Positions 40,854-50,122 are shown, counted from the stretch's first letter. The stretch is 64,000 nucleotides of DNA from Streptomyces sp. MRC013 (GCF_023614235.1 NZ_CP094264.1:5146001-5210000); one strand, 5' to 3'. Numbers and translations: made by a program. Notes: generated by a model not told the origin, from the sequence alone.

Positions 40854-42901
40854 TCACCGCGCGTCCAGCGCCTCCGACAGCTCCTCCAGGGCCTCCAGCA
40901 GCCGACGCGCGGCCGCCCGTACCACCGGGTCGGCGGACCCCTCCGCCGCGCCGAGCGCCGCCCGGACCCCCTCCCAGCGCGGCACCCGCCCCTCCCGTAC
41001 GTCCGCCGCGCCCCGTTCCGCCGCCCCGCGCAGCGCCTCCACCAGCGCCGCGGCGCCCGGGGACGGCGCGGCCGAGCGGTGCGGCGGGTGCGCCTCCAGC
41101 ACCATCGCCGCCCGCGAGAGCCGGCCGATCGCCCGCCCCGCCGCGTCGGTGGCCGCCTCCGACGGCCCCCGGTGCCGCACCGGCTCGTGCGCGGCCCGGT
41201 CCACGGCCTCCCGCCAGGCGATCCGGGCGGCGCGGGCCTCCAGCAGCGCCTCCCGCACGGCGCCCGCCGCGGGCCGGTCCGGCCGTGCGTACCGCTCCAG
41301 CACCTCGGCGGCGTACCGGACCGAGGCCGCCAGCCAGTCGGCCAGCCGGGAACGCAGCCGCGGCGTCTCCCACGCCGGGTACACGGCGTAGGCCAGCATC
41401 GCGAGGGCCCCGCCCAGCAGGGTCAGCACCACCCGCTCGCGCACGGTCTGGGTCCACTGCGCGCCCGCCATGCCCAGCAGGAACACGACGTACGCGCAGA
41501 GGGAGACCTGCATGGCGGTGTACCCGGTCCGCAGCAGCAGGTACGTCGCGAAGGCGGCGGCGACGGCGAGCGCCGCCGACGCGTACACGCCCGGGTCCGC
41601 CAGCCGCACCACACCCGTCGCCAGCGCGACCCCCACCAGCGTCCCGGCGAGGCGCGCCACCGACCGCGCGTACGTCTGGCCGAAGTCGGGCCGCATCGAC
41701 ATGACGGCGGTGAGCGGGGCCCAGTAGCCGTGCCCCAGGGGAAGCGCCGACCCGAGGAGGTACCCGGCCGTGGTCACCGCCGTCACCCGGACCGCGTGCC
41801 GCAGGTACGGCGAGTCCCGGTGCCGCACCTCCGCCCGGACGTCCCGCACGGCGACCGGGACCAGGCTCAGCAGACCCGGGCGCACGCGGAGCTCCTCCGG
41901 GTCCGCCCGCCGGCCGCCGGGCGCCGCGGCCTCCACCACCTCCTCCAGGAGCCCGGCGAGCCGGTCGGCGGCCCGCCGGGCGGGTGCCGTCCCCAGCACG
42001 GCGGGAGTGTCCGGCGCGCGCAGCGCGGCGAGGGCGCCGGACGGCACGTCGGGAGGACTGCCGCGCCGGACCGCCCGGGCGGCCGCGTCCAGCACCTCCC
42101 CGGCCGCGCCCAGCAGTTCCCGCACGCGGTCGCGGCCGGGCCCCCGCGCCGGTACGCCCACGACCGGGTCGGCCAGTGACGCGAGGACGGGGCGGATCCG
42201 CTCGGCCGGTCCCCGGGCGCCGTGCAGCTCGCCGGGACGGCGCCGGGCCTGCCGGGGGTGACGGCGGCGGCGCTGCGGGCCGTCATCAGGGGGGCCGGGT
42301 CGAACGGGGCGTACGGGTCGTGGCGCAACCGCCGCGCGTAGTCCGCCACGCCCGCCAGCGCGTCGGCGAGCGCGTCCCGCTGCGGACCCCAGCCGCGCAC
42401 CGGCAACAGCACGACCAGCCCTGCCTGGACCACCCCGCCCGCGGCGATCACCGCCGCGTGCACGGCGGCGTCCCCGACGGACGTGGGCAGGGTGACCGTG
42501 ACCAGCATCATCGCCACGTTGGACGAGGCGATCAGCCCCACCGTCGGCCCCTCCGTCCACGCCAGTCCGGAGACGAACGTCCACACGGCCAGCAGCGCGA
42601 GGAACGCCGCCGGGTGCCCGGCACAGACGTACCCCAGGAACGTGGACACCGCCAGGCTCAGCCCGGACGCCAGCGCCAGGGTCGGCCGCGGCCGCCAACT
42701 GCGCTGGAACGTGGCCATGGCCGCCTGGAACGCGCCGAACGCCGAACTGGCCGCCGTCGCCGGCCCGCCCACGGCGGCGCTCACCAGCACCACCAGCGCC
42801 AGCCCGGCCGCCGCACGCAGCGCGGCGAGGGGCTCCAGCCGCCGCCGCTGCACCGCGAGACCCGAGCGGGCGGTCGCCTTCAGGGAGCGGAGCCAGGTCA
42901 T
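40854..42901 (-). CDS. FUSC-family putative aromatic/fusaric acid exporter (one-base frameshift)
   Basis: About 682 residues after repair. Two blocks of about six hydrophobic helices each (about 25-175 and 350-500) are joined by a helical region and followed by a long cytosolic alpha-helical tail, as in FUSC/YccS-like transporters. The second block has the FUSC hallmark YWAPLTAVMSMRPDFGQTYAR. The frame is broken at a plus-strand G5 run (42254-42258) between the halves; a sixth base joins them. Export of aromatic acids is a family-level guess. No ribosome-binding site is obvious at ATG 42901. The SpoIIE gene follows 68 bases downstream on the same strand. Confidence 0.85.
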
Positions 42902-43040
42902 GGCGCCGAGCGTAGGCCGGGAGGAGGCTCCCTCCCCGTACCCGTCCGGCCGCCCGGCCCGGTGTGTCGCCCCGCCCGCGGACGGTACGCCCCGTGTCCG
43001 CCGGGTACCCGGTGGTCCCCACGCCGACCTGGGAGGCAGC

Positions 43041-43313
43041 ATGAACGACGAGACCCCGCGCGACCGGGCCCGCGAGCGGAGCCGCGAGGCGCCCGGTGCC
43101 GGCTCGGGCGCCGAGGACACGGCGCACCGCCGCGACGTGCCCGGCACGGCGAGCACCGCCGAGGGGTACCGGCCCGGCGAGGGCACCGCCGGCGGCGAAC
43201 CGCTCGCCGGAGTGGAGGCGGACCGTCCGGAGGGCGGCGAGGACCCCGACGGCGGCGAAGGCCCGGACGGCGGTGAGGACCCGGACGGCGCGGGCGGCGG
43301 CCGCGGGTCCTAG
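43041..43313 (+). CDS. Low-complexity acidic hypothetical protein
   Basis: The 90-residue hydrophilic protein has GGGAGG upstream of its ATG. The N-terminal half is charged (RDRARERSREA); the C-terminal half contains a repeated GG-E-DPDGGEGPDGGEDPDG pattern with almost no hydrophobic residues, so it is probably disordered. No family recognised. It could be a stress-related disordered protein. Confidence 0.6.
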   Translation: MNDETPRDRARERSREAPGAGSGAEDTAHRRDVPGTASTAEGYRPGEGTAGGEPLAGVEADRPEGGEDPDGGEGPDGGEDPDGAGGGRGS

Positions 43314-43330
43314 CGGCCCGGGCACGGAAC

Positions 43331-43353
43331 GGCCCCGCGGAGCCCGCGGGGCC
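43331..43353. terminator. Hairpin after the acidic protein gene
   Basis: Perfect 10-base arms (43331-43340 and 43344-43353) with a 3-base loop lie 18 bases after the stop at 43313. Confidence 0.6.
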
Positions 43354-43416
43354 GGAGCCCCGCGGTCCGGGGACCTCCGGCCCGCGGGGCCGGGGCCGGT
43401 ACGGCGGCGCGCACAC

Positions 43417-43458
43417 GGGCCGGCCCCGCCACCACGACCGCGGTGACGGGGCCGGCCC
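43417..43458. terminator. Hairpin after the decarboxylase gene
   Basis: Perfect 12-base arms (43417-43428 and 43447-43458) flank an 18-base loop, 16 bases beyond the decarboxylase stop on the minus strand. Confidence 0.6.
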
Positions 43459-43473
43459 GCGGACCGGCGGGTC

Positions 43474-44934
43474 TCACTCGGCGAGGACCCGGAACGTCTC
43501 CAGCGACCCGTCGGCCGCGTCGGGCACCAGCATCCCCGCGGCGACCCCGCTGCGCAGGTAGTCCACCACCTCCCGGGTGATGACCTCGCCGGGCGCGACG
43601 GCCGGGACGCCCGGCGGGTAGGGGCTGATCGTCTCCGCGGCGATCCGGCCCGCGGCCTTCTCCGCCGGCACGTGCTCCGCCTCACCGAAGAACGCGGTGC
43701 GGGGCAGCACCGCCTGCTCCAGTTCCAGCGCGCCCGGCTCGGGAAGCCGCACCGGCCGCGGCCGCTCGATGGAGTCGGCTCCCTCGACCAGCGCGCGCAG
43801 GGCGCCGCACAGGACGTTCTCGGTCCGGTCGTCGTCGCCGTGCGTGAGGGTCGCGCTGATCCGGAACGTGTCGGCGGCGCCGACGTCGACGCGGCGCTCC
43901 GTCCGCAGCCACTCGGCGGCCTGCATGCCGCTGACGCCCAGCTCCCGCACGTCGATGGTGATCTTCAACGGGTCGATCTCCGCCGCGAGGCCCTCCCGGA
44001 CGACGGCGTCGTCCATGAGCCGCAGCCCCGGCAGGCCCGCGACCACCTCGCGCACGCGGCCGGCCCGGCGCAGCGCGGTCTCCAGCAGCTCGCGCCCCTG
44101 CTCGACCATCTGGCGCCGCCACCCGTCGAGCGTGGCGTACACCAGGGACGACGAACTCGTCGTCCCCAGCAGGTCCTCCCGCTGCCGGAGCACCTCGGGG
44201 GACACCCGGTCGCCCCGGAGGTGGAAGACGGAGCTCTGCTCGACCGCCCCGCCCATCTTGTGCACGCTGGTCACGACCAGGTCGGCCCCGGCGTCCATGC
44301 CCCACACCGGCAGCTCCGGGTGGAACGGCAGGTGGGCGCCCCACGCCTCGTCGACGATGAGCGGTACGTCGTGCGCGTGGCAGGCCTCGGCGGCGCCGCG
44401 GACGTCCGCGCACGACCCCCAGTCGGTGGGGGTGATCAGCAGCATGCCCTTCGCGTCCGGGTGGGCCCGCAGGGAGCGGCGCACGTCGTCCGGCTCCGGC
44501 GGGTGCGCCAGGTGGCGCCCGGCGTCCCACTTCGGGTGGACCCACACCGGCTCGACGCCGTTGACGATCACGGCCGAGATCACCGACTTGTGGGCGTTGC
44601 GGGAGACCAGCAGCTTCTCACCGGGACCGGCCACCGCCAGCATCGCGGTCTTCACCGACAGGGAGCTGCCGCAGGTGGAGAAGAAGGCGTGGTCCGCCCC
44701 GACCGCGTCCGCCATCAGCTCCTGGGCCCGGGCGAGCACCCCCCGCGACTCGCGGCGGTCGTCCAGGCCGTTCAGCGACAGCACGTCGGCCCGGAACAGG
44801 TCCTCCCCGAGGACCTCCAGCACCCTGGGGTCGACCCCGGGCCCCTGCTTATGCCCCGGAGGTCCGTACACCACGTCCCCGCGCCGCCTGAACTCCTCCA
44901 GGGCCTCGAGGACCGGTACCCGGGAATGGTCCAT
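43474..44934 (-). CDS. Orn/Lys/Arg decarboxylase family PLP enzyme
   Basis: The 486-residue fold-type I PLP enzyme has the GHKQG segment near the N-terminus, STCGSSLSVKTAMLA, DEAWGAH (cofactor aspartate) and SVHKMGG, where the Lys binds PLP. The C-terminal domain ends with EVITREVVDYLRSG. The group decarboxylates ornithine, lysine or arginine to polyamine precursors; the preferred amino acid cannot be told. GGAGGAG precedes the ATG. It follows the gas-vesicle operon on the same strand, 88 bases after gvpK, and might be read through from it. Confidence 0.92.
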   Translation of the reverse strand: MDHSRVPVLEALEEFRRRGDVVYGPPGHKQGPGVDPRVLEVLGEDLFRADVLSLNGLDDRRESRGVLARAQELMADAVGADHAFFSTCGSSLSVKTAMLAVAGPGEKLLVSRNAHKSVISAVIVNGVEPVWVHPKWDAGRHLAHPPEPDDVRRSLRAHPDAKGMLLITPTDWGSCADVRGAAEACHAHDVPLIVDEAWGAHLPFHPELPVWGMDAGADLVVTSVHKMGGAVEQSSVFHLRGDRVSPEVLRQREDLLGTTSSSSLVYATLDGWRRQMVEQGRELLETALRRAGRVREVVAGLPGLRLMDDAVVREGLAAEIDPLKITIDVRELGVSGMQAAEWLRTERRVDVGAADTFRISATLTHGDDDRTENVLCGALRALVEGADSIERPRPVRLPEPGALELEQAVLPRTAFFGEAEHVPAEKAAGRIAAETISPYPPGVPAVAPGEVITREVVDYLRSGVAAGMLVPDAADGSLETFRVLAE

Positions 44935-45022
44935 CAGTCGTCTCCTCCGTACGGTCCCCTACCGCCCCCGGGCGCCCCGGGGGCGGTCTGCGGCTCCGGC
45001 CGTTCCGGTCCGCCGCCCCGTC

Positions 45023-45298
45023 TCACAGCAGCGGGCCGAGCGGCCCCAGATCGATGTTCAGGTCCTCCGGTTCCAGTCCGAACCGGGTCCGCAGGACCTC
45101 CATGCGGTCCTCCAGCAGCATCAGCGTCATGCCGATGCGCTCCTCCTGGTCCTCCGTCAGGTCCCCGTCCTCCACCCGGCGCAGCGCCTGGCGTTCCATC
45201 AGCTGGCGCAGCAGTTCGACCACGGTGAGGACGAGACGGGCGAGGTCCCGTTCGACGGAGTCGGGGTCGAGCTCCACCCGGCGGCGCGGCCCGCTCAC
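45023..45298 (-). CDS. gvpK: Gas vesicle protein GvpK
   Basis: The 91-residue protein carries the GvpK core: RVELDPDSVERDLARLVLTVVELLRQLMERQALRR, then DLTEDQEERIG and LGPLGPLL at the end. GTG 45298 overlaps the gvpS stop as GTGA, so I chose it over the GTG at 45313. GvpK is required for vesicle formation in haloarchaea and is always at the end of the Streptomyces cluster. It is the last gene of the operon. Confidence 0.93.
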   Translation of the reverse strand: MSGPRRRVELDPDSVERDLARLVLTVVELLRQLMERQALRRVEDGDLTEDQEERIGMTLMLLEDRMEVLRTRFGLEPEDLNIDLGPLGPLL

Positions 45299-45480
45299 CC
45301 GGACCGTCCCCACGGCGTCGGCATCCCGTCGCCGACCGAGCTGATCAGCGCCTTCAGGTCGACCCGCACGAGATCCACGTCGGCGATGCTGAGCGTCAGG
45401 TCACCGGTGAGGACGACCCCGCCGGCGAGCAGCCGGTCCAGCAGGTCGACGAGGGCGACCCTGCGGTGCTCCACGCTCAC
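45295..45480 (-). CDS. gvpS: Gas vesicle structural-like protein GvpS
   Basis: The 61-residue protein has the GvpA/J-family core (VDLLDRLLAGGVVLTGDLTLSIADVDLVRVDLKALISS) but lacks the C-terminal extension. The position before gvpK matches gvpS of Streptomyces clusters. GTG 45480 overlaps the gvpL stop as GTGA. It is probably a minor or nucleating component of the vesicle shell. Confidence 0.9.
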   Translation of the reverse strand: MSVEHRRVALVDLLDRLLAGGVVLTGDLTLSIADVDLVRVDLKALISSVGDGMPTPWGRSG

Positions 45481-46270
45481 GCCGCTTCCTCCTCCTCCGC
45501 GATCCCGGCGAACGAGTACGGCGCCCACGGCCCGGTCAGCTCGACCCGCACGCCCTCCTGCCCGTCCGCGCGGCCCACGAGGGCCACGAAGCCCTCGGCC
45601 TGCTCGCGGGTGACGAGGTAGGCGGCGTTCAGGACGTTGACCCCGTCGGCGTCACCGGTGAGCCGCGGGTCCTGCGGCGGGTGGAGGACGGCCGCCTCGG
45701 CGTGCGCGGAGAGCCGCCCGTGCAGGGTGCGGCCCGTCTCCTCGGCGCGCCGCCGGCCCTCCTCCCGGCCGCTGCGCTCCCGCAGCCGTCGGCGCAGGTA
45801 CTCCCGCCCGCCGACCGCTCCGGACGGAGCTTCCCGGGGGTGGTGGGCCGGGGGGCGGACGACGTCCGCGCGTAGACCTTCACGCCCCACTCGACCCTCC
45901 CGTCGAGCCGCTCCAGCGCCCGGGTGAACCGGTCGCGCCCCTCGTCCAGCAGCCGCCGCACCCCGCTGTCGTCGCGGCACACCGTGGCGAGCCGCAGCGG
46001 CAGGGGCGAGGTGACCGCGGTGAGGGCCGCCAGGACGGCGTCGTGGCGGCGGGCGGTGGCGGCCAGCCAGTCCAGGTCCTCCAACCGGGCGCGCAGCGGC
46101 CCCTCCTCGAACTCCTCGGCGGGCACCGCGTCCACCACGGCGACCAGGTCCCCGTGGTGGAGCAGCCGGGGCGGCTCGCCGGTGATACCGGCGGCGCCCT
46201 CCGGGAGGACGCCGTCGAAGGGCCGGCACACGGCGTACACGTACCGCAGGGGCGGGGTGGGAGTGGTCAT
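45477..46270 (-). CDS. gvpL: Gas vesicle protein GvpL/F (one-base frameshift)
   Basis: About 264 residues once repaired. The N-terminal GvpL/F domain (RYVYAVCRPFDGV, HGDLVAVVDAVP) and WGVKVYA are in the frame of ATG 46270, which overlaps the gvpJ stop as ATGA. The helical second half and the conserved end (NAAYLVTREQAEGF, ELTGPWAPYSF) lie in the next frame. The break is at a plus-strand G5 run (45836-45840); six bases restore one frame. GvpL is a scaffold that contacts GvpA and other Gvp proteins in haloarchaea. It is the second GvpF/L paralogue of the operon. Confidence 0.87.
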
Positions 46271-46581
46271 GCCGTACGCTCCTCCAGTTCGGCCAGGCGC
46301 CGCCGCAGTTCCTCGTTCTCGTTCGCCAATGCGTCGCGGCGGGCGTGCGAGGAGAGCGCCGGATCGTGGCGCCACCAGTCGATGCCCATCTCCTGGGCGC
46401 GTTCCACCGAGGCGACGACGAGCCGCAGCTTGATGGTCAGCAACTCGATGTCGAGCAGGTTGATGCGGATGTCGCCCGCGATGACGACGCCCTTGTCGAG
46501 GACGCGCTCCAGGATGTCCGCGAGGTTCGCGCCCCCGCCGTCGGACGCGAACGGGGAGGGCGGGCGTCCGGGTGTCGTCAT
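46267..46581 (-). CDS. gvpJ: Gas vesicle protein GvpJ
   Basis: The 104-residue protein has the GvpA-type core (LADILERVLDKGVVIAGDIRINLLDIELLTIKLRLVVAS) and then a C-terminal helical extension ending in a short coiled coil (NENEELRRRLAELEE), which distinguishes GvpJ from GvpA. ATG 46581 overlaps the gvpG stop as ATGA. GvpJ is thought to form the conical tips. Confidence 0.92.
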   Translation of the reverse strand: MTTPGRPPSPFASDGGGANLADILERVLDKGVVIAGDIRINLLDIELLTIKLRLVVASVERAQEMGIDWWRHDPALSSHARRDALANENEELRRRLAELEERTA

Positions 46582-46814
46582 GGGCGGTCGGCCCCTTTCT
46601 CCAGTCGGTCGAGGAGTTGGTCCTCCAGCCGGTCGAACGTCTCCTCGTCGATCTCCCCGGCCTCCAGCCGCTCGGTGAGGCGGGCGAGCTCGCGGCGGAC
46701 GGCGGCCGGGTCGTAGTACTGCCGCTCCGCCTCCTCGACCACCCGCCGCAGCACCCAGGCGGTACCGCGCAGGGGCGCGGCGGGCAGCAGGAGGATCTCT
46801 CCGAGCAGGCCCAC
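46578..46814 (-). CDS. gvpG: Gas vesicle protein GvpG
   Basis: The 78-residue protein begins MGLLGEILLLPAAPLRG and continues with a long charged helix (ERLEAGEIDEETFDRLEDQLLDRLE), the signature of GvpG. It starts at GTG 46814, three bases after the gvpF stop. GvpG is an accessory assembly protein. Confidence 0.93.
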   Translation of the reverse strand: MGLLGEILLLPAAPLRGTAWVLRRVVEEAERQYYDPAAVRRELARLTERLEAGEIDEETFDRLEDQLLDRLEKGADRP

Positions 46815-46817
46815 GGC

Positions 46818-47534
46818 CTACTCCACGAAGCTGTACGGGGGGAGCGGCCCGGTCACCTGCAGCACCAGGTGCCCGTGCTCCTTGCCCAGGGCGTCGGCCG
46901 CGTCCGCGAACGCGCCGGCCCGGTCCCGCTCGACGAGGAAGGACAGGTTCGCCAGCCTCCCGGTGCCCTCCGGGCCGGGCCGGCACTCCGCCGCGGCCTT
47001 CTCCAGGGCCTCCTGCACGAGGACCGCGTCGCGCGCCTCCCGGTGCTTCACGGCCGCCGCCACGCGCTCGCCGAGGGCGAGCTTCTGCTCGTAGGTGCCG
47101 CCGCCCGCCGCCCGCTGCTCCTGGCTCAGCGCCCGCAGTTCGGGGTTGTCGGCGAGGACCTGGTGCAGCACGGCCTCCTCGTCGTGGACGGCCTTCACGT
47201 TGTACTCGACCTTGCCGTCGAGGCTCTGGAGCCGCTCCAGGTAGTGTTCCTCCCGCTCCCGCAGGACGGCCAGGACGGCGTCGTCGTCGGGGGAGACCCC
47301 GCCGAACCGCAGCGGGAGGACCGTGCCGTCCGCGCCCGCCGCGCCGAGCACGTTCTGGTGGGCGAGGAGGTCCCGCCGCTTCGGCCGCAGGTTCTCGGGC
47401 GCGTCGCTCACCAGCGCGGCGACCCCGCCGTGGGTGAGGACCCGCACGGGGCGCGGCGGGTCGCCCACGCCGTCCACCTTCTCCGGGAGCGCGGGGTGCG
47501 AGCTGCGGGTGATGCCGTAGACGTAGGTGCTCAC
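46818..47534 (-). CDS. gvpF: Gas vesicle protein GvpF
   Basis: The 238-residue protein has the GvpL/F fold, starting STYVYGITRSSHP and ending VTGPLPPYSFVE, with LPLRFGGV, EYNVKAV and LSFLVERDR blocks. GTG 47534 overlaps the gvpA stop as GTGA. GvpF binds the hydrophobic GvpA monomer and prevents its premature aggregation in haloarchaea. Confidence 0.94.
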   Translation of the reverse strand: MSTYVYGITRSSHPALPEKVDGVGDPPRPVRVLTHGGVAALVSDAPENLRPKRRDLLAHQNVLGAAGADGTVLPLRFGGVSPDDDAVLAVLREREEHYLERLQSLDGKVEYNVKAVHDEEAVLHQVLADNPELRALSQEQRAAGGGTYEQKLALGERVAAAVKHREARDAVLVQEALEKAAAECRPGPEGTGRLANLSFLVERDRAGAFADAADALGKEHGHLVLQVTGPLPPYSFVE

Positions 47535-47917
47535 TTCTCCTGCTCCTCCTTCTTCTCCTGCCGGGACGTCGACCGGCCGAGGGTCTCGGACACCGTCTGC
47601 GCCGCGCCCTGCAGCGCGCCCTTGGTCTTGCCGCGGGCACCGGACTTGGTCATGTCGTCGACGACGTCCGTGAGCTGCGCCGGCGCCTTGCGGCCGGTCT
47701 CCAGGTCGAGGCGGTTGCACGCCTCGGCGAAGCGCAGGTACGTGTCGACGCTGGCGACGACGACCCGTACGTCGACCTTGAGGATCTCGATGCCGACGAG
47801 CGAGACGCGCACGAACGCGTCGATGACCAGTCCGCGGTCGAGGACGAGTTCCAGGATGTCGTACAGGCCGCTGCTGCCGCCGGAGCCGCCCGGGGTCGTT
47901 CGAGTGTCAACCGTCAT
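47531..47917 (-). CDS. gvpA: Major gas vesicle structural protein GvpA
   Basis: The 128-residue protein carries the GvpA core (LYDILELVLDRGLVIDAFVRVSLVGIEILKVDVRVVVASVDTYLRFAEACN), here followed by an actinobacterial C-terminal tail rich in Gly, Lys and Gln (about 75-128). It is preceded by a 108-base gap after gvpO, so it may have its own promoter. GvpA polymerises into the gas-permeable rib of the vesicle wall. Confidence 0.94.
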   Translation of the reverse strand: MTVDTRTTPGGSGGSSGLYDILELVLDRGLVIDAFVRVSLVGIEILKVDVRVVVASVDTYLRFAEACNRLDLETGRKAPAQLTDVVDDMTKSGARGKTKGALQGAAQTVSETLGRSTSRQEKKEEQEK

Positions 47918-48025
47918 GTCTTTCCGCCTTTCTGACCAGGTGTCAGCGGTCGGGTGATCGTTGTCGGTCCGTGCTCTGCAAGGGGCCCGGGGCCGCCCGG
48001 CGCGGGGCGGCGGCGTCCGCTCGGA

Positions 48026-48289
48026 TCAGCGGGCCTGGCCGTCGGCCCGGCCGCGCTCGTAGCGGCGGACGCGTCGGTAACCGGTGAGCCCGCCGTCCTG
48101 GTCGAGTTCCACCTCGTACGAGGCGAGCAGGCTCGTCGTGTCGGGGATCCGGGACAGTTCGACGACCTCGACGGTCAACCGCCAGCCGTCGTCCGTACGG
48201 TGGAAGGACGACACGGACTCGGGTTCCCGCCCGGTGAGCTGGGCGAGTTGCTCGCAGGCGAGCCGCAGGGTTTCGGGTGTGTTGGCCAT
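48026..48289 (-). CDS. gvpO: Gas vesicle protein GvpO
   Basis: The 87-residue protein has the GvpO core: ESVSSFHRTDDGWRLTVEVVELSRIPDTTSLLASYEV and GLTGYRRVRRYERG. GGAGG lies eight bases before ATG 48289. GvpO regulates gvpA transcription or translation in haloarchaea and heads the cluster in Streptomyces. The GlsB gene lies 89 bases upstream. Confidence 0.93.
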   Translation of the reverse strand: MANTPETLRLACEQLAQLTGREPESVSSFHRTDDGWRLTVEVVELSRIPDTTSLLASYEVELDQDGGLTGYRRVRRYERGRADGQAR

Positions 48290-48378
48290 GACCGCCTCCG
48301 GATTGCCGCCTCTCGGGGACCCAAACGTCGGGGACCGGAAGGCGGCGGCGCCCCGGTGGGGAGCCGCCGCCGTACGGG

Positions 48379-48657
48379 TCAGGCGTGCCGGCGCGTCCGG
48401 CCGGCGCCGGTGAAGAGCCGGTACAGGGCGAGCAGGATCACCGAGCCGATGATCGCGGCGACCCAGGTGGAGAGGTCGAAGAAGCCGTCGATGGAGTCGA
48501 CCCCGAAGAGGACCTTGCCCAGCCACCCGCCGAGGAGCCCGCCGGCTATGCCGATGAGCATCGTGATGATGGCGCCGCCGGGGTCGCGCCCCGGCATCAG
48601 GGCCTTGGCGATCATGCCGGCGAGCAGGCCGATGAGGATCCACGCGATGATGCCCAT
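48379..48657 (-). CDS. GlsB/YeaQ/YmgE family stress-response membrane protein
   Basis: The 92-residue protein has three hydrophobic helices, the glycine-zipper pattern GLLAGMIAKALMPGRDPGG, then GIAGGLLGGWLGK and AAIIGSVILLALYRLF, typical of the GlsB/transglycosylase-associated family. It is induced by general stress in many bacteria. TAGGAG precedes ATG 48657. It lies immediately upstream of the gas-vesicle genes on the same strand and might share regulation. Confidence 0.92.
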   Translation of the reverse strand: MGIIAWILIGLLAGMIAKALMPGRDPGGAIITMLIGIAGGLLGGWLGKVLFGVDSIDGFFDLSTWVAAIIGSVILLALYRLFTGAGRTRRHA

Positions 48658-48906
48658 GGAGTCTCCTACCGTCGTGTGCGGATGTTTGCCTCGCCTCAGC
48701 GCTTTTACCGTCCCGGCACTTCCAAACCCCCGGCCTGGGGCGGACTTTCTCCCGCACAAGCGGCCGCCGCGTGACTTTTTGGGCATTTTCGCCATGCGGA
48801 GCGGCTGGAACCGTTTCAATGCCGTGGTGACGGTCAGTCGCATCAGGTACGCGGTCGTGCGCAGCCGGAGGACCGTTGTACTCACCGACGAGCGAAGGAG
48901 ACTTCC

Positions 48907-49164
48907 GTGGAGGACTGGCGACAGTCGGCCGCGTGCCGCGACGAGGACCCGGACCTGTTCTTCCCCGTGGGCACCAGCGGCCCGGCCCTGATGCAGGCGG
49001 AGGAGGCGAAGCGGATCTGCGCGGGCTGTCCCGTGCGCGAGCCGTGCCTCCGGTGGGCGTTGGACGCCGGCCAGGACTTCGGGGTGTGGGGCGGCACCGG
49101 CGAGGAGGAGCGGCGCGCGCTGCACCGCCGCGCGGCCCGCGCCGCCCGCCGGGCGGCCGGCTGA
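48907..49164 (+). CDS. WhiB-family iron-sulfur transcriptional regulator (WblE/WhiB1-like)
   Basis: The 85-residue protein has the four cluster-binding cysteines Cys10, Cys38, Cys41 and Cys47 (C..CAGCPVREPC), the GVWGG turn and a basic C-terminus (RRALHRRAARAARR) for DNA or sigma-factor binding. The DPDLFFP segment and short size group it with WblE/WhiB1. It starts at GTG 48907 after GAAGGAGA. WhiB proteins bind a [4Fe-4S] cluster sensitive to O2 and NO and act with the principal sigma factor. Confidence 0.94.
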   Translation: MEDWRQSAACRDEDPDLFFPVGTSGPALMQAEEAKRICAGCPVREPCLRWALDAGQDFGVWGGTGEEERRALHRRAARAARRAAG

Positions 49165-49444
49165 ACGCGCGGCGGACGGCCGGCGGACGGCGTGCGCCGT
49201 ACCGGTCGGCCGGCGGCGACGGCCGGCGGCGAAGACCGGCCGCCGGCCCGGTGGGTCCGGTGCGCCGCGGACGTCCTCCATCGCGATCCCGCGGCGCGGG
49301 ATCCGCCCCGCCCCCCTCCCGGAACCGCCCGCCGGTTCCGGCGCCCTCCCCTTGCGCGCCTCCCCGGCGGAATCCCCTCCCTGGAAGGAGGGGGAGCGGA
49401 AGGGAGAAGGGGTGGGCCCGTGCGCGGGCGGGAAGGCGCACCGC

Positions 49445-50122
49445 ATGACGGAGAGCCACCCGCCCCCTCCCTGGCGCCTGCACGGAACCCTGCACGCCGC
49501 CCTGTGGCGGGTGCCCGGACGCCGCCTCCCGCACTGGCCCCTGCCGGCCGGGGTGGACGCGCTGCGGTTCGGACGGTGGCGCGCGGTGGTGACGTTCTGG
49601 GTCGACTACCGGCCGGGCGGCACGCTGGCCTACCGCGAGTTGCTGGTCGCCCTGGCCGTACGGTGCGGCGGGTCCCCCGGCGCCTGCGCGGTGGAGGCGT
49701 GGGTGGACGACCCCCGGTCCCTGGTGGGCGGCAGGGTCCTGTGGGGCATCCCCAAGGACCCGGCGGTGTTCGCCTTCACCCGGCAGGCCCCGGGGCTGCT
49801 GGGCACCGCGATGCGCGCGGACGTGTCCCCGCCGCGCTCCCGGCCGGCCCCGCCGGTGAGCGCGGTGCACCGCCCGCTCCTGCGCCTCCCCGCCGGACTC
49901 ACGCTGCGGGCCCGTCTGTTCCAGCCCGCCCCGGACGGCCGGGGGGAGCCCTGCGAGGTGCCGCTCCGCCTGACCGGGACGCCCTGGGTCACCCGCACCC
50001 GCCTGCACACCGCCCCGGGCGCCCCGCTCGGCTACCTGGCGGGCCTGCGCCCCCTGGCCGCGTGCTCGCTGCGGGACTTCGACTTCACCGTCGCCCCGGC
50101 CCGGAGCGTGCGCACCGGGTGA
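49445..50122 (+). CDS. Acetoacetate-decarboxylase-fold family protein
   Basis: The 225-residue protein resembles the ADC family: VEAWVDDPRSLVGGRVLWGIPKDPA contains the family-typical SL.GGR..WG.PK block with the lysine that forms the Schiff base in true acetoacetate decarboxylase. Other regions diverge, and several actinomycete members are aldolase-like enzymes rather than decarboxylases. No partner genes help. ATG 49445 has only a weak ribosome-binding site. Confidence 0.82.
   Translation: MTESHPPPPWRLHGTLHAALWRVPGRRLPHWPLPAGVDALRFGRWRAVVTFWVDYRPGGTLAYRELLVALAVRCGGSPGACAVEAWVDDPRSLVGGRVLWGIPKDPAVFAFTRQAPGLLGTAMRADVSPPRSRPAPPVSAVHRPLLRLPAGLTLRARLFQPAPDGRGEPCEVPLRLTGTPWVTRTRLHTAPGAPLGYLAGLRPLAACSLRDFDFTVAPARSVRTG

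Noticed and set aside
48658..48906. SigB-type promoter upstream of GlsB
   Set aside because: A GTTT and a GGTAA element lie about 14 bases apart on the minus strand, but the match to the consensus is too loose to assert.
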